This document shows positions 43,716 through 54,499 of a stretch of 64,000 nt of DNA, piece by piece (the stretch's first letter is position 1; every line of letters begins with the position of its first letter). A program made the position numbers and the translations under genes. Location of the stretch: assembly GCF_020921035.1 (NCBI RefSeq), contig NC_063156.1:15450501-15514500 (forward strand), in the 5' to 3' direction. The notes under the pieces were generated by a model that saw only the letters and a program-made list of their open reading frames with translations, was not told the DNA's origin and did no database searches. Source of the stretch: Rhodamnia argentea. Taxonomy: Eukaryota; Streptophyta; Magnoliopsida; Myrtales; Myrtaceae.

Positions 43716-44741
43716 ATATGGCCGCGACCAGTGCCGATTTCGTAACCGAAACCGCTAACACCAAACCATGACACTGATTGTAATAAGATCATTCATTGTG
43801 TTTCCCTTGAATCTTCCTGAACTTAATTGTCAATAACGAGCCCAGTACCACTTGCTCTGATCCCTGTCTTGTTCATGAACAAGTATATATTGATGCTTGG
43901 ATCCGCCCTTATTGTTTTTTTTTTTTTTTTTTCTGAAAAACATATATAGTAGTTTGATGATGGGCGTAGACGGTGCGACAACGCCTGGCGCAAAATACAA
44001 TTTGAGTTGAGAAAGAGAGGCTTTTCATGTATATTTTCCTCTAAGATATTGAGATATATGTAGTTAGTAAATTGACTAAAGGAACATTGGAACGTCAAGA
44101 GACCATCTACATGGAAAGAATTCATCAGTGATTCCGGAAAATAGTTAGATTTCTTGTCCAGGGAAAGGGAGTAGCCGAAGCAACACTTGCAATGATGCCT
44201 TGACATTAAACTATCAAGTAATTAGATAATTTGCTTGATAATAAAATATTATAATTAATTATTTAATCGCATATGATTAATCCACAAAAACCCACCACAT
44301 CATTATTGTACAAAATCCATGTGTCTATATATATGTCACAATCCTCTGGACAAGGGCGAGATGAGGTAGAGGTGATGTCGAGTTGGGGATCAATAGTTCA
44401 ATTGATACAATTGTCGTGACCCTCGCAAGCGGGAGCAAAGGAGTTTAGCGGTGATTACCATGTCTAAGGATCCATGGTGATCCATAGGTTGGTTTGGACC
44501 AAGTCCTCACCTCTCAATAGGGGTGTCAAAAAGGCCCGGGCAGACCCAACACGGCCCCGCCCTACCCGACCCGACCTAAAAATTAAGAGTATTTTGGAGC
44601 CGGGCCTTGGTACCGGGTCGATAGGGGCTGGTGTCATTTCGAATAAGGCCCGGTGTCATTAGATTTCAGCTGATAGCCCGAAAAAGCAAAGCCCACGACG
44701 CTCGGTCGCTCACTATACTGCTCACGTTTTCAAAACCCTAG

Positions 44742-44797
<56 letters not shown>

Positions 44798-45329
44798 ATG
44801 GAGATCGGTCTGCGAGTGCAAGTGTGATGTTGACGACAAGATATCACTTATCTTTGATCGACATCTTCCTTTTGATGACATTTCTTCTTCTTCACGGTCT
44901 TTGCCGGTGAAGATCTCGAGCAACAACTCTTGAAATCGCGAGGTATGCTGATACTTTCCAAACAATTTGCGGGGCTTGATTTGAAGGGTTGGATTGGTAG
45001 CTTCAGTTATGCTTGGTATCGGATGATTCGTGTGGGTCATTCTTTTTCAACTCGCCGACCTAGAGGCATCCCCAATCTTTGCCATCTCCATCGCTAGCTC
45101 ACCGATTCGCCGTCAAAATCAAGGCGAGTCCCGTTCCCCCTCTGTTTTCTTAACTAATCGACCTTTGGTTCCTTCATTTAGAGTTCTGACTTTTAGAGAG
45201 TGGATATTGCGCTGAGTTTAAGTAGCTTTGCAGATGTACCGAGATTCAAGTTTTCATCCAAGCTAATCCTCATGGTTAACAAACTTGATAGAAGTTCCCA
45301 TCATCGCTATCGCCGTTTAAACCATTTGG
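43716..45329. other. Intergenic stretch, no gene seen
   Basis: It contains the 3' flank of the CHUP1-like gene, a poly-T run near 43,915, a GA microsatellite (44,745-44,792) and AT-rich DNA. Near 44,517 the phrase GGGGTGTCAAAAAGGCCCGG is of a kind seen at ends of some plant transposons, but no matching partner end was found. Confidence 0.5.
44745..44792. repeat. GA microsatellite
   Basis: About 24 perfect GA units. Confidence 0.95.
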
Positions 45330-47140
45330 CACGTGCCATCATGTGTGGAGGAGAGTCGATAATCCCCACCCCGTGCGCGCCAATTTCTATTCAAATTGGA
45401 TAAAAGGAAATTGACTTTTTTCGGGCGAGGGGTCGTTCATTCTGTTCACAAACGAAACATAATAGAGAGAGAAAATTCTCTCTATGAAGCCGCCATTGAA
45501 GCGAACTCGGGCCAAAGCTTTGCAGACTTCACCGTGACAATCTACAGCAAATCAAAGCTCGGGATCACTTCGGGAAGCTTCCCGAAGCTCCAAGGAAGCG
45601 ATCAAATCTACTCTCGCAGCTCAACTCCTCCGAAACAGGTGAGTCCGAGCTTCGAGCTTCTCTCTGTGCATCAATGGCGGAGCTCGACTCCGACCAGGTT
45701 TTGTGAAATTAGTTGAGGCATTTTACTCCTTAAGCTCGTCTAAGCATGATCGCACTTCATTTTTGCATCGATCTTCACCGAAAATCTCGAGTCAAAACCT
45801 CCGCCATAGCCAAACTTGTCGAGACTTGGCCAGCCAAATCTGGAAACCTAGAGCTCAATAAGAGCATGAGGTAAGTCTTCTAAACTTGAAATCATGCTAT
45901 TCTGTGATTGAATTGAATTCTTATGCTATAGTTTGGGAGTTTGACGTTGCCATGATCGTACTAGTTTGAGCTTAATTCATGTTCATTTTGTCGATAACTT
46001 AGGCTAGATTTCATATATGTTGATTTGGAGGAGTAGACGATTCGAACGAGACCGGTTTCGAGCCATTTGGCGGAAGTTTAGCCGTCGATCGTCATCGGAG
46101 AAAGCTCGGCCGTCCGTTGGTTGTCGTCCTTGCGAGGAAGACGAAAACTAGTCGGTCTTCGCCGAATTGTTCAATATCTACGTGGAGTTGTTGTAGCGCC
46201 TCGTGGCTTGACACATGGCAGCCACGTCGCCGAGGTGTATATTCTAATATATTTTTTGAAAATTAAAAAAACGATCGGATGGTGGGGACAATGCCACGTG
46301 TCTTGATCTGGCTTTTTTCGAAAATAAAAATGATTTTTTGAATTATAAAACCATTTTCAGAATAAAAAAAAATAAAACCTAGATCGGACGGTTGGTATTA
46401 GACCACGTGTCACGATCCGGTATTTTTCAGAAATAAAAATTAATTTTCGGGTTTTATAATATGATTTTCAGAAATATAAAAACAAAATTTTGGTCAAACA
46501 ATCGAGAATTAGTGTCGATGTACAATCTTGGCCATAGGATTTAGTATGTACATCAAACGACGAAAAGTTAGTCTCCTCGTTCGATCTCGGCCGTCCGTTT
46601 TAGTATGTTGATCGAACGGTCTAGGATTTAGTCACCGCTCGATCTTGACCGTTGATTTTAGTAATCAGATCCAAGGGTTGTGGCTTAGCCACGTGGGTAA
46701 GTTTGGATCATAAGATCTAATATTAGAAATTAAAATTCTCATAAAATAGATAAAAATCAGAAAAATTAGAAAATAAATAAAAAAAATGTATAAACGATGT
46801 CTTTTAAGGTCGACTCGGGACCATTCCGGTCTGGGTCGGAAATCCGGTTTGTGTGGGTCGGGGTCAACCCAATCCGGAAAAGTGAAAAAAATAAAAAAGA
46901 AAAAGAAAAATGAATTAAAAATCATAAAAATTCCAAAAAAAAATTAGAAAAAAGGGAAAAATTCATAAAAATTCTCAAAAATCACAAAAAAAGGGAAATG
47001 GCCACGTGCAATAAAAATGACAGTTTTACCCCTCCGGGCATTTCGTCCCAAATTTTTCCCAAACTATCCCCGAACTTATATAGGTCATTCTCTAAGCCCA
47101 TAGGACTTTACCGAATAGCGGGGTCGGGTCCTAGGGTCGT
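45330..47140 (+). mobile_element. Diverged LTR relic related to the Ogre LTR, opposite orientation
   Basis: On the plus strand this stretch follows the order of the Ogre LTR read on its own minus strand. Matching landmarks are a degenerate TATA (GGATAAAAGG near 45,397), a leader with GAGAGAGA then GCCGCCATTGAAG, AGGTGAGTCC, CATCAATGGCG, ATGAGGTAAGT, CTCGGCCGTCCGTTGGTTGTCGTC, and an end part with CACAAAAAAAGGGAAATGGCC, CCCCTCCGGGCATTTCG and CAAATTTTTCC. Both copies carry repeated CGGACGGT-type units in the second half. No internal coding region or second LTR is present, so it is a solo LTR or a fragment. Ends are approximate. Confidence 0.75.
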
Positions 47141-47907
47141 TACAATCTTGGTCTTTCCACGCCAATTCGCCTACAATTCCAGCCTACACCCGCGAGATCC
47201 AAGGAGCTCTAGGCTCTCGGTGAAGCTCCAATTAATCCTTGTGAGTCCCAACCAAGCTCTCCTCGGTTGAAAGAGTTCTAGTCCGAGCCAAGCCTCCCGC
47301 ATCATCACAAGCACTAGCCGAGATCCCAACCGCGACTAGCGCTCCCAACCAAATCGTAGCTCTCCCCAACGAGCGCTAGAGCTAGCCTCGGTAAATCCAT
47401 CAATGAAGAAGCACCGGTGAACAATTCCAGTAGTCCTCGATGAGCCGGACCGACAACTTCTTTCGATTGGTCTTTAGAGATGGAGAGACGAAGGAGGAGG
47501 ACGAACTCCGGAGATGGAGAGAGATGAGGAGCACGGAGGTGGAGAGGAGGAGCAAATCTAGAAGCGAAGAGGCAGAGGAGGAGCTTTGGAGCCAGGCAAG
47601 AAGAGAGAGGAGAAGGAGTGTATGAAGGAGAACGATACTCTTTAAAAAAAAAAAAAGAAATTATTTTCTTTGTTTTTAAATATACTTTTTTATTAATAAA
47701 AAATAATTTTTTTCATTAATATTATGAATCAAATGTGGAAAAATTCAAAAAAAAAATCTCAAAAGTTATTTTTGCGCTATTATTTAGATCAAAACACATG
47801 ATAGGTTTTTGTCCATTAAAGCGAGGAATGAAGAAGGCCGGTAGAAGAAAACTTATCCAAGGGGTTCTCTGCCAAAAAAATGTGGACCAAATTCATTTTC
47901 TATCCTT

Positions 47908-47945
<38 letters not shown>

Positions 47946-48029
47946 ATCCAAAAGCATCAGACGAGCTACAAAGCCGCTGTTGCGTTGGTTTCCTGACTTT
48001 AACTGTCACTGCAACGAACTCTTCCTGCC
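47141..48029. other. 5' flank of the FKBP18 gene
   Basis: No coding frame with a family resemblance. It carries a purine-rich stretch (47,480-47,630, GGAGAGATGAGGAGC and similar) and a CT microsatellite (47,911-47,944) that probably lies in the FKBP18 5' leader. Confidence 0.5.
47911..47944. repeat. CT microsatellite in the FKBP18 5' leader
   Basis: About 17 perfect CT units about 85 bp upstream of the chosen ATG. Confidence 0.95.
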
Positions 48030-48102
48030 ATGGGACTCTCCCTTCTCCCTCTCCCTCAACAACAAACCCTCTTCTCGCCACCATTCTCCATAAGTACTTC
48101 CT

Positions 48103-48148
<46 letters not shown>

Positions 48149-51100
48149 ATTTTTCAGCTGATTATCCCTTTGATGTTCTGAATCCACAGGAAGCAGACAG
48201 ATAAGGACGGCGCCGGCCGTCACTCTTTGCCGATGCTCATCATCTTCCTCCGGCGATTCTGGGAAAGCAGAACTCGCGCCATTGTCGCTGCGCCCGGAGG
48301 GAAGGAGAGCACTCCTGGCTTGTCTCCTGCTATCGGGTTAGCTTTTGTCGTTAGCAGAGACAGTTGGCGTTTTGCGCTCTTATGCCGGCTCCGCTTCAAT
48401 TCGGTTTCTAAGGCTGTTGCAATATGGTGTCATTAGATTGACCCTGATTTACAGATTTTCTTTTTCGATAGTTTCAATCGTAAGTAAACATCTATGTAGC
48501 ATGCCGAGAAAATGTCGGTTCCTTCCGCCGCTTTAGGAACCACAACACAAAGATCGATGTTGCTGTGCGATCGTGGAGGAAACTGCTTGCGTGAACGAAA
48601 TAGGATGTTTAACAGCCGCAGTAGTAGCAACTCGACCAAAGCACAAACCTTTCCTTTTGGCTTTTAAACTTGAAGTCTTTTGATTGGTAATTTGGAGTCG
48701 TAAACGTGGTTTTTCATTCCTTTTTCTCTCCTCAAGTTTTGAGTTTGACACATTGTATACTATATAAGAGCGGGAATTCGTCTATCTGGCAAGTTTTTGT
48801 ATTAGAACCGACCCAAATCTATTCATCAGGGTCCTGTCATCACTGACAGCTCTCTCGAGTTGTATTGTTGTCCTAATGAGTTGCTTATACCAGCTGCTGG
48901 AGTGTGTGTATCTGATGCGGCTCATGCTGTTAGCACGAGTAGAAGAGCTGTAAGTTTTATCTCCTTACACCATTCTTCGTTGGTGAGATGCTGTTTACGT
49001 GGGCAATGATGCACTTTTGGTGGTGCTGCAGCTCCGAGGAGAAAGAATACCCGAGAGTGATTTCAAAACCCTCCCCAATGGTCTGAAGTTAGTGGCCTGA
49101 ATCTCTTTTCTTCTACTTTTATTTTTTTCTTTTTATATGCTCGGTAGAGCAAGTTTCTAGCCAGGACTCAAGTACTGCTTCGTTTTATACACTTTGGAAG
49201 CTCATTCTCCTTAATATTCAATCTATTTTCCAACTATTTAAGGGTTGATGTCAATATATTGACGCTCTATGATCATGTTATAGTTGCAGGGAATGTGACT
49301 TCGAATTAGATTGCATAGTTCATTTTGGACAGAGTCCTAGTAAGGAAAGTGAATGATCCAGACTTATGCAGAACTTAACAGAGTACATAGTGGAATAAAT
49401 TTGCAGAAACTTTTTAGAATGTCGCATGTCACAGAGTGTCATTGCTCTCAAATTGTCACTATTTTCTACTTTTGAGTGCAATGTATACTTTTATATCTCG
49501 AAAATTTATTTGGAGGTGTAATTTTGGTGCGAGCGGACTCATGTACGGTAACTTTGAAAATGTTCTGCTCCAGGTATTATGATATAAAAGTAGGAGGTGG
49601 AGCTGAGGCTGTGAAGGGATCAAGGGTTGCAGTACGATTGTAATTCAGTTTTGAATTTCATGTTTGCTGATATACTTCAGGCCTTTTACTTCTCCTTTGT
49701 TGATGTAGAAAGAATTTGCTTTCTTTGATTGTGTTATGATTAATCGAATAACGAATCACTATGTACGATTTATGAGTAATAACCTTCATCAGGTCCACTA
49801 TGTTGCTAAATGGAAGGGCATTACTTTTATGACTAGCAGACAAGGGCTTGGTGTGGGTGGAGGCACGGTAAGATTTTAGAGTTCAAATTGCCTAATCGGA
49901 AGCTATTTAGTAAGTTCTAATCATTTGTGGTTCAACTAAAGCATATAGGAATCTGTGATTAGAGCATAATTTGGATCCTAGTGGAGCATTCTCTGTGTTT
50001 TAAGTTTAGCTTCGTCAAGAGTTTTTAGTCATTGCTATCAGATGATCGAGCTGATACATGGTCTAGTTAAAAATCAACACAATGTCAGCTCTTAATCTGG
50101 ATTTTGTTGTTTGTTAGTAGAAAAAAAAATTGGGAGGATTTTGTGAACCTTCTTGTAACTGCAAAAAATTGAACTATAGCCTTCTCTTTTTGAGTTAGCA
50201 ACTTTAGTCGTGTGAGAGCCACTTCCTCTTGTCATTCCACGACTAGTACAACTCCGTTAACAGACTTAGCATGGATGAAGTTTAAAAGCTAAAGTTTGTG
50301 GCTTCAAGTTTTAAGAGTCCAGTTTGAGAATTAACGACATCGTTGGCATACTCTTTTATACTTAACGCCGTCTTCCTTTAGTTGGGGGTGCAAGTGCGAC
50401 GTAATACTACTTTGTTTAGGCTTTCAAAACCTTCGATCAATTTACTATACTCTCAAATTGGTTTCAATCTGGTTTATACCATCAGATACTTGATGGAGAG
50501 TCATGTGGAAGGGCTCATTATCCACATTTCATTACTTTGCAATGGATAGCAATGGCTTGCTTGAAATTATTCCAAAAGCATGGTGAACGAATCGGAAGTG
50601 TTAAAAGCTCATTGACCTCGTTGAAATAGCATCAGAATGAACCACCAAGCGGGTAGTTCATCCTAAGCTCCTGTTAACAAGTTTCATTTAATAGATCTTA
50701 CTGTGTTTTAAGATGCCATGAACCCCTGTTTTAAGGATTCGTGCACAGTTACTTGATGTGTTGATAAATATCTAAACTTTTATTTACATCGTTACGACAT
50801 GATATTTGTGTTTCCAGTTTGTATAGTTTCTATGGCATAACATCCTTATGGCATTAGCTTGGTTATTGCTATTTTTTTGTAAATTGCTGCAGCCATATGG
50901 ATTTGATGTTGGCCAATCAGAGAGGGGAACAGTCCTTAAGGGTTTGGACTTGGGCGTTCAGGGCATGCGAGTAGGCGGCCAGGTACTATGTTTTAAATTG
51001 TAGGATGATATATCTTTGTCTACTTTGACTGACTCAGCATATCATCTATTTTTTTATTATAAATTTTTCGTAGTTTTTTGTCTGCTATGGTAAAAATTCT

Positions 51101-52705
51101 TAAGCTGCTCTGTCTACCGTTCCTACATGGAACCAAATTAGGAGGTATTGCCTTAGTAAGTGGTTCTTTTATTAACTGGCAGAAGAGATGTTAGGTCACT
51201 TTTGCCTAAGAACTACAGTGAAGTATGAGCATTGGAGTACATGGTATGATAAGCAGATCTATAGAGTAAATGTGGTACATACGTTTCAGTAGCGCATAAG
51301 TGGATGATCCATAGAGGGGCAACAAGACTTCCCTGTACTTGCCTCTGTTGTAATTGTATTCTCTTTTACTTTTGTGTGTTTCCAATATGAAACCCAGCTG
51401 TTCTTGAACACAGAGACTACTAATAGTTCCGCCTGAGCTAGCCTATGGAAGCAAAGGGGTTCAGGAGATCCCGCCAAATGCAACAATAGAGGTAACCACC
51501 TCCTTTCTGGCCTTCTCTGCACTTTGATTTATGATCGTCATTGTCTCGTCCAGTGAAGAAGTTGTTCCCTGTTCAAAAGTAGCACATTGTATCATATAGA
51601 CGAGTTTTCCACACTCAGAGGGAGCTTGCAGTATCTTATTGGAAACTAGTAAATGATAAGTAATGCGTGCATATTTCCAAGATATTTTAAGATAGGACTT
51701 CAAAATATTAACCCATCTTGAATTTTTTCAAAAGGCTGATGCAATCAAACAGAACCAATCTATAGCCAGAAAGAAGGAATTGCTGTGATGCAGTTCAACC
51801 ACTTTTTTCTTTACTACTAGGAGAATTCGAAGTGCTCATTGAATCCAAGACTTCTGCTATTCTTGTTATCCTGCTGAAGTCATACCAGTTCTCTTGTTAT
51901 CTTGCTGAAGTCATACCACTGAAGGAAGGACAAGAAAGAGATTGTCATCTATCTGACTCTTCTGTAGCCCTTTGCGCAGCCATCTCCTCGCTTGATTTGC
52001 TTGAGACATTACCCACAAGTAAAGCAGTAAAAGTTTCCATCCTCTGCAGATCAGAACAACTTGTTTTTTTTTGTTTTTTTTCTATACTTCCCTTTTGCCT
52101 TGGAAGGTTACATTTCTCACCCGATGAACCTTTCGGTGACATCTAAAGTATGGTCTGTCGTGTTAAAAAGAAGATGTCTCAATACTGGTGTTTGGATGCC
52201 GTCTGATGAACTTCACTGCCATTGAGTCATTGACCACTTTATTCCCAGAAGTCAATTGTGTCGCAGAACCTTTGATGGTCCTCATGAGTTACTCATATTG
52301 GCAATGTTAGGCTCCCATGATTAAAGCAGGAGCATCGCCAGTCCACCTGTATGCAAAAAGCTTCGACTCTACGGCCTTAATTGTCAAATGTAAATAGCAC
52401 ATATTTATGCGTAACTAACTTACGACATCCTTTGCATATGGCTATCTTCACGTGATTTCTTGCAGCTGACCTCACACAATTATTCCCTCTACTGCCTCCT
52501 TTGGTGTCGGGCTTGACCTATGTATCCTCTCTTGTGGAATTGCAGTTGGATGTTGAACTCCTTACCATCAAGCAAAGTCCCTTTGGGTAAGACATGCACA
52601 TCAAGGAGAAACCGAAGTAGCGTAATGACCTTAACATGTCTCCAACAAGTCGGTGAAACTGATTGTTTGTTCTGCAGATCTCCTGTCAAAATCGTCGAAG
52701 GTTAG
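48030..52705 (+). CDS. FKBP18: Thylakoid-lumen FKBP-type peptidyl-prolyl isomerase, FKBP18-like
   Basis: Ten small exons: 48,030-48,093, 48,190-48,336, 48,894-48,949, 49,032-49,087, 49,574-49,631, 49,793-49,867, 50,893-50,982, 51,414-51,491, 52,546-52,586 and 52,678-52,705. All junctions are GT-AG and keep one frame of 230 residues, close to Arabidopsis FKBP18. The N-terminus is a two-part plastid signal: a Ser-rich transit peptide, then twin arginine plus hydrophobic core and AHA (GRRALLACLLLSAAGVCVSD), indicating Tat-dependent import into the thylakoid lumen. The FKBP domain holds YYDIKVGGGAEAVKGSRVAV, VLKGLDLGVQGMRVGGQRLL, VPPELAYGSKGVQEIPPNAT and ends SPVKIVEG. It would assist protein folding at proline bonds in the lumen; several catalytic aromatic residues of classic FKBP12 differ, as in many lumenal FKBPs. 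Confidence 0.92.
48105..48145. repeat. CT microsatellite in FKBP18 intron 1
   Basis: About 20 CT units fill nearly half of the 96 bp first intron, in the polypyrimidine region between the donor at 48,094 and the acceptor at 48,189. Length changes here could affect splicing. Confidence 0.95.
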
Positions 52706-54499
52706 ATCCTGTATCTTCCCAGTTGCTCGCCGTGTGGTCTTTCTAAGCAAGATGGGAACAAGGAGCTCGAAGCTTTTGTGAAGACTGAATTTTTATGGAG
52801 CACAAGTGTTGCAGACAATATTGTGCGTATGGCTGGAGATGCAAGAGTCTGCTATCCTGCAAGTTGCTCAATTTTGTTTGATTAGTCCTACACCAACTTC
52901 TGCGTAAGAACGTGTCTTGTTGAGATGTCTGCTGAGTGCATTGATCAATTACTGTTGTTATTTACCTGATTCTCTCCACACGTTATCAGTTCAATTCAGA
53001 AAAAGCGATGACTCTTGAAATATGTGAGAGACAGATAAATTCATTACACAATAAAAGAAAGCTGTTGAAGACAGAATAATGATGCCAATTTCCAAACAAA
53101 GATGCCTACTGTTAAATTCTCTGTGCAAGTAAACTGATGTGGCACATAATGTGGTTTAACAGTGACGTTTTAGAGCAATAGTTAGCAGAGAAAAGAGCTG
53201 CAATGATATCCTAAAACGTACTGGAAACAAATTAGTCCTAACTAAGAGGAATTAAAAAAATGACCATGTTAAATTTTCGGCGAACCGCATTATTTGGCTT
53301 TTGTTGACATGTCTATGGCATCTTTTGGCTCAAGCGGACATGCTCTTTTTGCACACATCAGTACCCTTAGCTACTTCATTTGCCAGGAAAAACTTAATGG
53401 CACGTATTTTTGTCTATCGAGTAAAAGTTCGTGAGCTTTTTTGAGTCCTTTAAAAAAAGTCAGGATATTTTTGTCCCTTTTTTTTTTTAACCCCGTGATG
53501 CGGCCGCCAAAAAGAGGGTGGCACATTGCTTTTGGCAAAGTGCAATAAGCATCTCAAGGGAGGAAAAGAAAAGATTTGCGAGACAGGCTCAGTGCTTCAT
53601 TATGCATGTAGAAATACCTTTTCCCATGACTTTTAAACTTTCCTGCAAATCTTACATACAGAAGCATGTATGCATAGAGGCACCGCCTTTTCATTACTAT
53701 TTCAGAGTCGAGCAGCCAAAAGGATCGGAAGAAGATGATCTGCGGCCCTGTTTATCAAGTGATTACATACCGACTTCTCTCTTCGCATTAGTGGCAACAT
53801 GGATAAGCAAATTCTGCTCTTCCTTTTTCATTGTTTTCTGAGGAGGCTGAGGCTGGTATACTCCCCAGAGAAGAAACTGTGCATAACATCACAACTATAG
53901 GTAGTGCAGTGGCCACTAAGAGTCGTTGACTTATCCCTGGTTAATGTAAATTAGTCCGTCAATGGAACCAACGAAGAAAAAGCATGAATCCCCATTAAAA
54001 TAGGAACAAAACCATTTTTAGAAAAGAAATTCGTCACAGGCGTACCGGTTTGGAGCTTTTCGTGGTCGAGAAATTAGTTAGGGGGTAAATTTGTCAAGTG
54101 CCAGCTTGGGGTTTTTGTGGTCATAAATTTAGTTTGGAGTAAATTTGTCACAGATGTACCGGTTCGAGGGTTTTTGTGATATTAACCCTTGATATAGATT
54201 AGTCTCTCAATAGAGAAAAAACATGAATCCCTATTAAATGGGAACAAAACTATTTCTGGAAAAGTTCTCCTTCAGAGAGGATTCAACTTCTTGAACATCA
54301 CTTCCGCAGCATGAGAGTGAGAGGAATCAGATTTCCCCTAGAAGGACAAAAGTTTCAGTGACCCTAGATTCCCTGCACCCACTTTGGAATTTTTAGAATT
54401 TTTTTTACCCCCACTTTATTCCCATTCTGAGCTCTTTATCTACCCAAGCCTCTTCCTCTGTCATGGTATTACAAATTTCCTAGCAACTTCTCCTCCTGG
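52706..54499. other. Intergenic stretch between FKBP18 and the WAK-like kinase
   Basis: No gene is supported. A 107-codon frame at 53,518-53,841 has no family resemblance. The right half contains a duplicated segment annotated separately and the kinase promoter, where I saw no clear TATA box. Confidence 0.55.
53948..54272. repeat. Duplicated segments upstream of the WAK-like kinase
   Basis: The phrase ATTAGTCCGTCAATGG ... GCATGAATCCCC ... GGAACAAAACCATTT (53,951-54,022) recurs as ATTAGTCTCTCAATAG ... ACATGAATCCCT ... GGAACAAAACTATTT (54,199-54,256). Between them TTTGTCACAGRYGTACCGGTT occurs twice, with a weaker third version (TTTGTCAAGTGCCAGCTTG), at about 60 bp spacing. It lies 230-550 bp upstream of the kinase ATG. 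Confidence 0.7.

Noticed and set aside
44517..44560. GGGGTGTCAAAAAGGCCCGG as possible hAT-type transposon end
   Set aside because: No matching inverted end or target duplication was found in the surrounding few kilobases.
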